Positions 1 to 9,319 of a stretch of DNA of 37,851 bases are shown here, one piece after another; the first letter of the stretch is position 1; each line of letters begins with the position of its first letter. Below the pieces are notes generated by a model, which was not told where the DNA came from, did not search any database, and was given only the letters and a program-made list of their open reading frames with translations. The position numbers and the translations under genes were made by a program. This stretch comes from Phycisphaerae bacterium (GTDB lineage: Bacteria > Planctomycetota > Phycisphaerae > SM23-33): positions 1 to 37,851 of the forward strand of contig JAFGJE010000045.1 in the NCBI GenBank assembly GCA_016929245.1, written 5' to 3'.

Positions 1-1
1 A

Positions 2-79
2 ATCAGCCCCATGGCGACGGGCAAAAATGTAACTTCCGAAATTCAGGCGACTTCCGACGGCAGTGCCATTCGTACCTGA
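2..79 (+). CDS. possible 3' end of an upstream gene (partial)
   Basis: From base 2 one plus frame stays open for 25 codons and ends at TGA 77-79, reading ISPMATGKNV then TSEIQATSDGSAIRT. The start lies outside the window. The last codons and the stop fall inside the left inverted repeat (59-74 and its extension), so the repeat may have supplied the terminus of this gene. The open frame is too short to prove coding, and no family is recognisable. Confidence 0.25.
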   Translation: MSPMATGKNVTSEIQATSDGSAIRT

Positions 80-678
80 CCCCTTTTCCCCCCTTTTCCC
101 TCCATTAATGGCATGAAAGGAAAGCAAATGATAGGAACCATGAATGTCAATGGCGAAAAGTATCCTGTTATAAATGCGGAATTGCATTTTCCTTTGATAC
201 GTGGAGCCCGGTATTTGGATATATTGGTCATTGGACCAGGATGCTGTTCTTTCGGCCTTTCATATGTAGAGTTGTCATTACTAGACAATTTAGACGATCT
301 GGATGGGAAGCGAATTCATATTCATGCCGATGGTGAATCGTTTGGGGATGATACTCTTGGGACGAATATCATAGGAGCAGATGGTTTTACAGATGGAAAT
401 GTTTGGCAATATCCGAAGACGGTGTATTTCTATGGAGAAATTCAAATGGATTTCCAGAAAGTGGAGGATCGAATTTACCACTGCAAACTTTTCTGCCAAT
501 TAACATCCGATGACCAAATGGAAATAAGTCAACTTCCTTTAGATGCGTTTGTGAAGGGGACTGCGGAATTTGATGTTGAAGTAGATGAAGAGAATCCCCA
601 TGAAATTGGATAAAGAGAAATTATCGAGAGACAAAATACAAATAGGTACAAATAGGGGCAGTTACGAATGGCACTGCC
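59..678. mobile_element. inverted-repeat-bounded segment carrying one unknown gene
   Basis: GGCAGTGCCATTCGTA at 59-74 is repeated exactly in inverted orientation at 663-678. The match continues imperfectly inward (CCTGACCCC at 75-83 against GGGGCAGT at 655-662). The only gene between the arms is the AT-rich 162-aa ORF. A 10-bp tandem duplication (TACAAATAGG at 637-646 and 647-656) lies just inside the right arm. Similar 'GGGGTCAGGTACGAATGGCA'-like ends are, to my recollection, associated with REP/RAYT-type elements, but no transposase is present here. The interpretation as a non-autonomous cargo unit is inference. Confidence 0.45.
128..613 (+). CDS. hypothetical protein, 162 aa, acidic beta-rich
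   Basis: I do not recognise a family. The ATG at 128 is chosen over the in-frame ATG at 113 because AAAGGAAAG lies directly upstream at ribosome-binding distance. The product has no signal peptide or membrane segment. It alternates short hydrophobic and acidic stretches (LSLLDNLDDLDG, FDVEVDEENP at the C-terminus), which suggests a small soluble beta-structured protein. Small proteins of this look are common among immunity or accessory proteins, but nothing specific shows it. The gene is clearly more AT-rich than the GC-rich genes around it and is enclosed by a 16-bp perfect inverted repeat (59-74, 663-678), so acquisition by transfer is likely. Confidence 0.6.
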   Translation: MIGTMNVNGEKYPVINAELHFPLIRGARYLDILVIGPGCCSFGLSYVELSLLDNLDDLDGKRIHIHADGESFGDDTLGTNIIGADGFTDGNVWQYPKTVYFYGEIQMDFQKVEDRIYHCKLFCQLTSDDQMEISQLPLDAFVKGTAEFDVEVDEENPHEIG

Positions 679-804
679 CCCTTTTTCCCGCGAAGAATGT
701 GCGTATATTGATACGCACTTTTTGATTGCAATCGGTTGGATGGGAAGTATTCTACGCGCCGTATCGAGTGTCCGTTCCATGCATTTCCTACAGGAGAAAA
801 GTCC

Positions 805-1848
805 ATGCTGTTGAAACGATCCTTGCGGTCCATCATCGTACCGGAGAACGACTGGGAGAAAGACGCGAATTACTTTGCCGTGTCCGCCTTTGTGGACAGG
901 CAGGCCGAGGAGCTTCTGCTGTACTATCTGGTCCGCTTCGACGACGAGCCGCTGCGAAACGTTTTGTGTATCGCCCGGTCCAGGGACGGTGAGTCGTGGT
1001 CCAGGCCGGACCGCGGCGACGGTACGAATATCATCATGCGAGCGTCCAACAACAAGCCCGGCTGGGGCGAGTTCATGCCGGCGACGATTCTCAACGACGA
1101 GAAGGAAAGCGATCCGGGCCGTCGCTGGAAAATGCTCTACTGGGATCGCCCTGATCCGGACATGCCCGCGGGGATGTGCCTCGCGGTCAGCGCCGACGGG
1201 CTGCACTGGAATCCGCTGCTGCCCCGGCCCGTCATCACGGGCTTTAATGACGCCATGTCGATGATCCAAGCCGTCGCGAATTATCCGATTCCGGGCAAGT
1301 CGGCGGCGTATTATATTTATCAGCAGACCTGGAAGTACAATCCCGACCTGCCGATCGACCGCGACAACTTAAAGGGCAAGCACCGGCGGATTTCGATCTG
1401 GTCTTCGGGTGGATTCGGCGGCGGCTGGACTGGCCCGACGACGATCCTGGAACCCGACGAGAACGACGCGCCTGACACGCAGTTTTACTGGCTGACGCCG
1501 TTCCGGATCGCTTCGGGCGGATACGGCGCGTTTTTGAACTGCCACCACACGATTGAGCAGACGATGGACGTGCAATTGGTCAGCAGCGAGGACGGCTGGT
1601 CGTGGAAACGCGAGAACGACAGGAAACCGCTGCTTGATTTGGGGCGGAAGGGTCAATTCGACGCCGGCATCGTCTACGCGACCGCCCAGCCGGTGCTGTG
1701 GAAAGGAAACGTTCTGGTTTTTTACAACGGCAGATTCGCCGTTCACGACGATACCCCGCGCCATCCCGACACCCCCCCGCCGATCCCTGCCGCCGGCATC
1801 GGCATCGCGGAATTCAGCGATCTTGGTGAGAATCTTCCACTGGGATAG
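805..1848 (+). CDS. beta-propeller glycoside hydrolase-like protein (GH43/GH32/sialidase style)
   Basis: The 347-aa product contains three Asp-box-like turns of the form S-x-D-G-x-x-W: SRDGESW at about 59-65, SADGLHW at 129-135 and SEDGWSW near residue 270. These are typical of five-bladed beta-propeller glycosidases and related proteins. The later GRKGQFDAGIVYATAQPVLWKG stretch resembles the conserved blade that ends in a substrate-facing Asp. ATG 805 is preferred to an in-frame TTG at 736 because AGGAG at about 792-796 gives good spacing. No signal peptide is seen, so a cytoplasmic role on imported sugars is more likely than secretion. The gene stands alone. The exact family and substrate cannot be fixed from sequence by eye, and it could be a non-catalytic propeller. 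Confidence 0.6.
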   Translation: MLLKRSLRSIIVPENDWEKDANYFAVSAFVDRQAEELLLYYLVRFDDEPLRNVLCIARSRDGESWSRPDRGDGTNIIMRASNNKPGWGEFMPATILNDEKESDPGRRWKMLYWDRPDPDMPAGMCLAVSADGLHWNPLLPRPVITGFNDAMSMIQAVANYPIPGKSAAYYIYQQTWKYNPDLPIDRDNLKGKHRRISIWSSGGFGGGWTGPTTILEPDENDAPDTQFYWLTPFRIASGGYGAFLNCHHTIEQTMDVQLVSSEDGWSWKRENDRKPLLDLGRKGQFDAGIVYATAQPVLWKGNVLVFYNGRFAVHDDTPRHPDTPPPIPAAGIGIAEFSDLGENLPLG

Positions 1849-1922
1849 CGGAGGGTCGGTAGAGTGTGTAATGAGCTACGCAACCAACCACGCAAAACCA
1901 ATAGTCACAAGATGTTTCACAA

Positions 1923-2001
1923 ATGGATGGAAATGGGTGGGAAAGTGGTTGTTTTTTACATTGAACAGCCTATAATTGAATGGAAATGGGTGCGTAAATG
2001 G
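1923..2001. repeat. two direct repeats flanking the fic promoter
   Basis: The 13-mer ATGGAAATGGGTG occurs at 1927-1939 and again at 1980-1992, exactly 53 bp apart, about five helical turns. Each copy is followed by a similar 9-mer (GGAAAGTGG at 1940, CGTAAATGG at 1993). AAATGGATG also recurs at 1921 and 1997. The copies bracket the -35/-10 pair at 1949-1976, the arrangement expected for a repressor that loops or binds cooperatively. Confidence 0.55.
1949..1976 (+). promoter_or_regulatory. sigma70-type promoter of the Fic gene
   Basis: TTGTTT at 1949-1954 and TATAAT at 1971-1976 are separated by 16 bp. Transcription would begin near 1983, giving a leader of about 26 nt before ATG 2009. The promoter lies between the two direct repeats. 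Confidence 0.5.
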
Positions 2002-2008
2002 ATGAGCC

Positions 2009-3058
2009 ATGATAAATATCGATACATTGGTTATCACAAAACCTATATTGAATATCATCGCCGAAATCGATGAATTTAAGGGTGCATGGTCCACTCTGGG
2101 CAAACTCGCTCCCGATCGTCTGGAGGCATTGCGACACGTGGCGACGATTGAAAGCATCGGCTCTTCCACACGAATCGAAGGAAGTAAGCTTTCGGACCGG
2201 GACGTGGAAGTTTTGCTGGCCAATATCCGGATGGAGTCGTTTGCGAATCGCGACCAGCAGGAAGTGGCCGGTTACGCCGCCCTGATGGAAACGGTATTTG
2301 AAGCATACGCCCATATTCCTCTGACGGAAAATGTGATCAAGCAGTTTCATCGTGATCTTCTTCAATATAGCCACAAGGATTCCCGGCACCGGGGAGAGTA
2401 TAAAACGACACCCAATCGCGTTGAGGCCTTCGACGCCGACGGCAACAGCATCGGCGTCGTGTTCCAGACATCCTCGCCGTATGACACGCCGAACCACATG
2501 ACCGAGCTTACGGCATGGTTCGAGAAACAAAAAGCAAATGGTGAGTTACATCCTCTGTTGATGATCGCCGTATTCGTTGTGGTGTTTCTGGAAATCCACC
2601 CCTTTCAGGATGGTAACGGACGGCTGTCACGAATCATAACCACGCTTTTGCTTCTTCGATTCGGGTACAGCTATGTGCCGTATTCCTCCATGGAAAGCGT
2701 GATTGAACAAAACAAGGACACCTATTACCTGGCGCTACGGCGAACCCAAAAGACGATTCGGTCGGAGAATCCCGACTGGCAGCCATGGGTGTCGTTTTTC
2801 CTGCAATCCCTGCAACACCAAAAAGATCGTCTGCAAAAGAAAATCGAGCGTGAACGGATCGTCTTCGCGACGCTTCCGGAGTTGTCGCGACGGATTCTTA
2901 CATTCATACAAGAACATGGCCGGGCGTCCGTGGCGGAGATTGTCAAGGCAACCGGTACGAATCGGAACACGATCAAGGATCATGTACGTCAACTTGCCAA
3001 AACCGGCCATCTTACTATGCATGGTGCGGGTAGAGGGACATGGTACGCCATGGCCTGA
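2009..3058 (+). CDS. Fic family protein (class II, N-terminal inhibitory motif) with C-terminal winged helix
   Basis: The 349-aa protein carries the full Fic active-site loop HPFQDGNGRLSR at 197-208, including catalytic His197 and the phosphate-binding Gly/Arg residues. It is therefore expected to transfer AMP (or another nucleotide part) to a target hydroxyl. The inhibitory motif (S/T)xxxE(G/N) is present before the Fic core as S53-TRI-E57-G58, placing it in the self-inhibited class II. Residues about 285-349 form a helix-turn-helix/winged-helix domain (ASVAEIVKATGTNRNTIKDH), so the protein probably binds DNA. The gene has its own promoter flanked by direct repeats, which fits autoregulation. 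The start is the first ATG after the promoter; the ribosome-binding site is weak (GGATGAG). No separate toxin partner lies next to it. Confidence 0.9.
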   Translation: MINIDTLVITKPILNIIAEIDEFKGAWSTLGKLAPDRLEALRHVATIESIGSSTRIEGSKLSDRDVEVLLANIRMESFANRDQQEVAGYAALMETVFEAYAHIPLTENVIKQFHRDLLQYSHKDSRHRGEYKTTPNRVEAFDADGNSIGVVFQTSSPYDTPNHMTELTAWFEKQKANGELHPLLMIAVFVVVFLEIHPFQDGNGRLSRIITTLLLLRFGYSYVPYSSMESVIEQNKDTYYLALRRTQKTIRSENPDWQPWVSFFLQSLQHQKDRLQKKIERERIVFATLPELSRRILTFIQEHGRASVAEIVKATGTNRNTIKDHVRQLAKTGHLTMHGAGRGTWYAMA

Positions 3059-3185
3059 TGATCGAAGGATGTGTAACTCGTAACACACCGTCTCTCTGTA
3101 TTCATAATTGGTGGGTAGCAACCTACGCACCTTAACACGGAAAACCAGTAAGGCGTCACACCAAGAGAAGATCGAAAGACGCCTG

Positions 3186-3557
3186 TCAGGAATTGTCGAA
3201 TTGTCCCGTCTTCAGCAACACGATCGTACAGGCTTCCATAACCAATTTTCCGCTTTCCTGAATCTGTTTTTGAATCGATTCGGATTCGGTTCCGGGATTG
3301 AAAATGACCCTTCGGATATCGGATCGACAAATTTCCTCGACGTATTTTCCTATATGCATAGGCCCGACATAGACGGTTAACGTATCGATGGTTTTGGGGA
3401 CGTCATCAATGGATTTGTAACTCTCGAGTCCAAGGATCGTTCCCCCCCGAAAGGAAATGGGAACGACCTCATATCCCTTATCCATCAATATTTCCTGGGC
3501 CATCCGGGAATATCGCCCTTCTTTATTACTCGCACCGAGAATACCTACCGTCTTCAT
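3186..3557 (-). CDS. CoA-binding domain protein (YccU-like)
   Basis: This 123-aa protein is a single Rossmann-type CoA_binding_2 domain. It has the N-terminal nucleotide loop GILGASNKEGRYSRMA (about 5-20), the NPGTES turn at about 87-92 and the EACTIVLL strand near the end, all characteristic of the YccU family. The length matches the family. The function is unknown beyond probable CoA or acyl-CoA binding in the cytoplasm. The start ATG overlaps the stop of the truncated methyltransferase ORF by ATGA, and its ribosome-binding site (GAGGAAC) lies inside that ORF. Translational coupling is therefore likely. Confidence 0.85.
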   Translation of the reverse strand: MKTVGILGASNKEGRYSRMAQEILMDKGYEVVPISFRGGTILGLESYKSIDDVPKTIDTLTVYVGPMHIGKYVEEICRSDIRRVIFNPGTESESIQKQIQESGKLVMEACTIVLLKTGQFDNS

Positions 3558-3841
3558 GGATCGTTCCTCATAGTTTGTAATGTGCGTAATACCTTGGGCT
3601 TCCCAACTTCGTTTGTCGGCCTACCCCACGCGTCGTCCTCGGGCGTCACCATCACGTCGCAACCCTTCACGACGATGTGTTGGCCGGGTCCGACTTCGAG
3701 CACGGATTCCGGTTCGATGCGCCGCACGAAATCGACGACATGCCGGTAGTACTCCCAACGGCCGTCGTAGTACCGTCCCCACTTGGGATGATCCAGCAAT
3801 CGTTGAAAGTCGTCTTCCGTCATTGGTTCGAGCTTCTTCAT
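3554..3841 (-). pseudogene. truncated class I methyltransferase remnant
   Basis: The ORF encodes 95 aa from ATG 3841 (an in-frame ATG at 3868 would give 104). It contains the opening helices and the SAM-binding strand VLEVGPG, followed by VVKGCDVMVTPEDDAWGRP, as in SAM-dependent methyltransferases that normally run on for more than 100 further residues. Here the sequence stops soon after (KVLRTLQTMRNDP, which reads through the ribosome-binding site of the CoA-binding gene). The motif III-IV region and the C-terminal half are missing, so catalysis is unlikely. A deletion that joined the fragment to the leader of the next gene is the simplest explanation. It could instead be a small expressed peptide retained for coupling. 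Confidence 0.55.
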
Positions 3842-3965
3842 GTGTCTTGCCAATAGTATATTCCACATCAGTCATTATGGGGAAGGGTATCTTCAGCGTA
3901 AGATAAGAGCATGGGCCTTGGGTAGTTGGGGTTTGGGATTTCTCCGCAAGGAGTTGTCCAGAACC

Positions 3966-3993
3966 TTGATTTTGCCTCCAAGATTCGTATAAT
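3966..3993 (+). promoter_or_regulatory. sigma70-type promoter of the BamD-like/lptE operon
   Basis: TTGATT at 3966-3971 and TATAAT at 3988-3993 are spaced 16 bp apart. Transcription would start near 4000, 60 nt before ATG 4060. The rest of the 3870-4059 gap shows no gene. Confidence 0.6.
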
Positions 3994-4059
3994 CAAGAGC
4001 TTGTGTCTGCGGTTGTGGTATGCGCCCTGTGGGGAGCCGGCCGATAGACCTTCGCCGTC

Positions 4060-5256
4060 ATGCGAAATATACGAAACAACCTGTGGTTCGCCGCCGCGGC
4101 GGTGTTGCTCGCCCTGCTCGTTGCCGACGTGCGGGGACAGGAGCAACTCGTCTGGAACGGAACGGAATGGGTTTCGCCCAAGCCCGCCCAGCCCGGCACG
4201 CCCGAAGGCGACCTGGTGGTTCTGCGCCAGATGGTCGCCGACGGGCAGAACAAGCGCGTCGTCAAGAACGTCGAGGAATTCCTCGTCAACCACGGCGAAA
4301 GCCCCGCCTGCGAGGAGGCGATGAACCTCGCGGGGCAGGCGCTGATCCATCGCGGGCAATACTGGGAAGCCTACAAGTGGTACGAACGGCAGATTTCCAC
4401 GTACCCTAACGGCGCGTTCTTCCAGCGGGCGCTGGACCGGGAATTCCACATCGCCAACGCCTTCGTGGAAGGTAGAAAACGAAAGGCGCTGAAGATTTTC
4501 CGCGTCCCCGCCGACGAGGACGGCCTGGATATGCTCACCCGCATCGCCGCGCACGCGCCGGGCACGCCCATCGCCGAACGATCCCTGCTGCGCGTGGCGG
4601 ATCATCATTTCTCCAAGACCCAATACCCCCAGGCCGTCGCCTGCTACGAGGATTTCCTCAAAAACAGCCCGCTGTCCGAACATCGGAAATACGTCATGCT
4701 TCAGATCGCGCGGTCGTATCTGCTGAGTTATCGCGGCATCAAGTGGGACTCCACCCCCCTGCTGGACGCCCGCAAGCGATACCAGCTTTTCGCGCAGGCG
4801 TACCCGCGCGACGCGGAAAAGGAAAACGTCGAGGGAATCCTCGAGGAAATCCGCCTCGGACTGGCCCAGAAGGTCTATTCCACCGGGCGCTTCTACGAAC
4901 GAACGAAATACCCGCGGGCGGCCGCGTATTACTACCGGAAAACCATCGCGGACTACCCCGACACCCACTGGGCCAACAGCGCCCGCGGGCGGCTGGATAT
5001 GCTCGGTCCGCTCCCCACGGACGCCCTGCCGTACACCCCGCCTCCGCCGCCGACCGAAGCGCAGGCGAAATCCGAAGACAAAACACGACCCCCCGTCCCG
5101 ACCGCCCAAACGCGAATACCAACCGGGCCCCCTGCCGCGGACCTGCCCGTCGAAACGGACACGAACGAACCCATCCCGCCGGAATCCCCGCCGGAGGATC
5201 CCGCGAGCGAACCCGTTCCGCTGGAGGAGTTGTCGAAAACCCCTTCGGCGCGTTGA
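4060..5256 (+). CDS. periplasmic TPR protein, BamD/YbgF-like outer-membrane assembly factor
   Basis: The 398-aa precursor has a signal peptide (basic MRNIRNN, hydrophobic 8-22, likely cleavage just before QEQ near residue 27). There is no lipobox Cys, so it is probably soluble in the periplasm rather than a lipoprotein like classical BamD. Residues about 45-325 are helical tetratricopeptide-like repeats. The final unit, YYYRKTIADYPDTHWANSARGRLDML (about 295-320), is the signature seen in BamD/ComL proteins. The C-terminal 75 residues are a Pro/Glu-rich tail unlike BamD. It is followed after 12 nt by the lptE-like gene, so a role in outer-membrane biogenesis is likely. A generic TPR scaffold is the alternative. 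Confidence 0.75.
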   Translation: MRNIRNNLWFAAAAVLLALLVADVRGQEQLVWNGTEWVSPKPAQPGTPEGDLVVLRQMVADGQNKRVVKNVEEFLVNHGESPACEEAMNLAGQALIHRGQYWEAYKWYERQISTYPNGAFFQRALDREFHIANAFVEGRKRKALKIFRVPADEDGLDMLTRIAAHAPGTPIAERSLLRVADHHFSKTQYPQAVACYEDFLKNSPLSEHRKYVMLQIARSYLLSYRGIKWDSTPLLDARKRYQLFAQAYPRDAEKENVEGILEEIRLGLAQKVYSTGRFYERTKYPRAAAYYYRKTIADYPDTHWANSARGRLDMLGPLPTDALPYTPPPPPTEAQAKSEDKTRPPVPTAQTRIPTGPPAADLPVETDTNEPIPPESPPEDPASEPVPLEELSKTPSAR

Positions 5257-5268
5257 GGAGACACGTAT

Positions 5269-5808
5269 ATGAACATCCGAAACATCCATCCTGAGCGTCT
5301 CATCCGGGGCGGCCTGCTGGTCGCTCTCGTCGTCGGTCTGGCCGGCTGCGAACCCCTGGGCTACTCCGGGCAAAGCCAGTTCCGCCGGAACGTGCACACC
5401 ATCGCCGTTCCGATCTGGACGCGCGGAAAGGACGTCTACCACCGGGAAGTGGAAATCCGCCTCACGCAGGCGCTGGCGAAGCGCGTCGAACTGGACACCC
5501 CGTACAAGATCACCAACCGCCAGAAAGCCGACACGCTGATCACGGGAACCATCGACCGGATCGAGCAGGCGACCACGAGTTTCAACCCCGACACCGGCAC
5601 GCCGCGCGAAATCGCCGTGACGTTCTACGTCTCGTTCAAATGGGAAGACCTTCGCGACGGTAAGGTGCTCGTGCAGAAAACCAACTTCCCCGTCTCGGCG
5701 GTCTACCTGCCCAGCGCCCCGTTCAACGAGGATTTCTTCATCGGAACCGAAGACCTTTCCGATCGCCTCGCCAAGCGGATCGTCGAGACCATGGAATCCG
5801 ATTGGTGA
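5269..5808 (+). CDS. lptE: LPS assembly lipoprotein LptE-like
   Basis: The 179-aa protein starts with a lipoprotein signal: hydrophobic 15-25 and lipobox L24-A25-G26-C27. The mature part has the LptE/RlpB plan: a strand giving HTIAVPIW, then EIRLTQALAKRVELDTPYK, then a RQKADTLITGTIDRIEQ strand pair, and long strands to the end. LptE plugs the LptD beta-barrel and helps insert lipopolysaccharide into the outer membrane. No lptD is visible here. The ribosome-binding site GAGGAG sits in the 12-nt gap after the TPR gene, so the two are co-transcribed. The length fits the family. Confidence 0.75.
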   Translation: MNIRNIHPERLIRGGLLVALVVGLAGCEPLGYSGQSQFRRNVHTIAVPIWTRGKDVYHREVEIRLTQALAKRVELDTPYKITNRQKADTLITGTIDRIEQATTSFNPDTGTPREIAVTFYVSFKWEDLRDGKVLVQKTNFPVSAVYLPSAPFNEDFFIGTEDLSDRLAKRIVETMESDW

Positions 5809-5824
5809 AAATACGGAAGAATGA

Positions 5825-5996
5825 ATGAAAGTAGCCACGGGCGCAAGCCCGTGGAGAAAAGGACTACTATTATGATAAAGAGCCCTTCAGGGCGATTGAA
5901 ATGCATTCCCTGTCGTTCAATCGTCCCTCCGGGACTCCGATAGAAACAATTGGACGAACACCACCACGGGCTTGCGCCCGTGGCTGCTATTAAAGA
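5825..5996. repeat. compound palindromic repeat, copy A
   Basis: Terminal hairpin units (CCACGGGC-gcaa-GCCCGTGG at 5835-5854, and its inverted counterpart at 5964-5983) flank an inner inverted repeat (GATTGAA 5894-5900 / TTCAATC 5916-5922) inside GAGCCC...GGGACTC. The same architecture recurs at 14129-14289. It occupies the gap between lptE and ftsH and has no ORF. It resembles a MITE/REP-type element. Confidence 0.8.
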
Positions 5997-6029
5997 GTAT
6001 GAAATAAATCTGTTTGACTGATTATCCGA

Positions 6030-8042
<2,013 letters not shown>

Positions 8043-8047
8043 AATGT

Positions 8048-9280
8048 GTGACGGACCCCATGACCGAATCCATGGAACAAACGATCGCCCGACAGGTCGC
8101 TCTGCTGCAGCGCGGCTGTGAGACGCTGTACACCCCCGAAGAACTGACCGCCCGCCTGACCGCGGCCGCGAAGGAAGGCAAACAACTGCGATTGAAATAC
8201 GGCATGGACCCCACCGCGCCGGACGTGCACCTCGGACACAGCGTGCAACTGCGCATGCTCCGACGCCTGCAGAACCTCGGCCATCGCGTCGTGCTGATTA
8301 TCGGCGACTACACCGCCATGATCGGCGACCCCTCGGGGCGCGACAGCACGCGACCCATGCTGAGCCTGGAGGAAATCCAGAAAAACGCGCGGACCTACAT
8401 CGACCAGGCGGGATTGATCCTCGACACCTCCGCGGAGAAGCTGGAAGTCCGCCGCAACAGCGAATGGCTGGAAAACCTCCGCTACGCCGACATGCTCGGG
8501 ATTACCGGGATGGCGACCGTTCAGCAGATGATCGCGCGGGAGAACTTCAAGAAACGCCTGGAGGCGGGACGCGAAATCGTGATCACCGAACTGCTCTACC
8601 CGCTGATGCAGGGATACGACTCGATCGCGATCCGGGCCGACGTGGAATTCGGCGGCAGCGACCAGACCTTCAACTGCCTGCTCGGTCGGGACATGATGGC
8701 CAAGAAAAACCTCCCCCGCCAGATCGTCCTGATCACGCCGATCCTGGAAGGACTCGACGGCGTGGAGAAAATGAGCAAGTCCAAGGGAAACTACGTCGGC
8801 GTGACGGATGAGCCGAACGATATGTTCGGGAAAATCATGTCGATTCCCGATAAGCTGATGAACAACTTCTACACGCTCTTAACGGACTTGCCTGCCGACG
8901 AAATCGCGACGCTGACCAACCCGGACAAGACCCACCCCCGGCAAGCCAAAGCGGACCTCGCGAAGAGGATCGTGACGCAATATCACTCCGCCGACGCCGC
9001 CGACGCCGCCGCGGCCGAATTCGACCGCGTGTTCGCGGAGAAGAAAGTCCCCACCGACATGCCGGAAATTTCCGTCCCGGCCGGCGAGATCAACATCATC
9101 GACCTGATCCTGACAGCCGACTTCGCCCCCAGCAAAAAAGAAGCCCGTCGCCTGATCCAGCAAAACGCGGTGACCCTCGACGACGAGAAAATCACCGATA
9201 TCAACGCCAACGTGACGGTTAAACCCGGCGCGGTTCTGAAAGTCGGCAAGCGAAGGTTCGGGAAAATCACCGAAGGATAA
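8048..9280 (+). CDS. tyrS: tyrosyl-tRNA synthetase
   Basis: This class I aminoacyl-tRNA synthetase charges tRNA-Tyr with tyrosine in the cytoplasm. It has the HIGH signature as HLGH (61-64 counting from GTG 8048), a Rossmann core with DYTAMIGDPSGR, KMSKS at 241-245, and a C-terminal S4 RNA-binding domain (about 345-405, KKEARRLIQQNAVTLDDEKI). The 410-aa length fits the long TyrRS type. The start is uncertain: GTG 8048 or the in-frame ATGs at 8060 and 8072. All lie just past the ftsH stop, so translational coupling to ftsH is likely. Confidence 0.96.
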   Translation: MTDPMTESMEQTIARQVALLQRGCETLYTPEELTARLTAAAKEGKQLRLKYGMDPTAPDVHLGHSVQLRMLRRLQNLGHRVVLIIGDYTAMIGDPSGRDSTRPMLSLEEIQKNARTYIDQAGLILDTSAEKLEVRRNSEWLENLRYADMLGITGMATVQQMIARENFKKRLEAGREIVITELLYPLMQGYDSIAIRADVEFGGSDQTFNCLLGRDMMAKKNLPRQIVLITPILEGLDGVEKMSKSKGNYVGVTDEPNDMFGKIMSIPDKLMNNFYTLLTDLPADEIATLTNPDKTHPRQAKADLAKRIVTQYHSADAADAAAAEFDRVFAEKKVPTDMPEISVPAGEINIIDLILTADFAPSKKEARRLIQQNAVTLDDEKITDINANVTVKPGAVLKVGKRRFGKITEG

Positions 9281-9319
9281 TCACCATCAACCGGACGTTT
9301 TTTGCTATGAGGGAATATC

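Noticed and set aside
1864-2073. Short plus-strand frame before fic
   Set aside because: It spans the promoter and repeats of fic and overlaps its start out of frame; no motif is visible.
3868-5838. Long minus-strand open frame of about 650 codons
   Set aside because: It runs antisense to the BamD-like and lptE genes, is Arg/Gly/Asp-rich with no recognisable motif, and reflects GC-rich codon use of the genes opposite.
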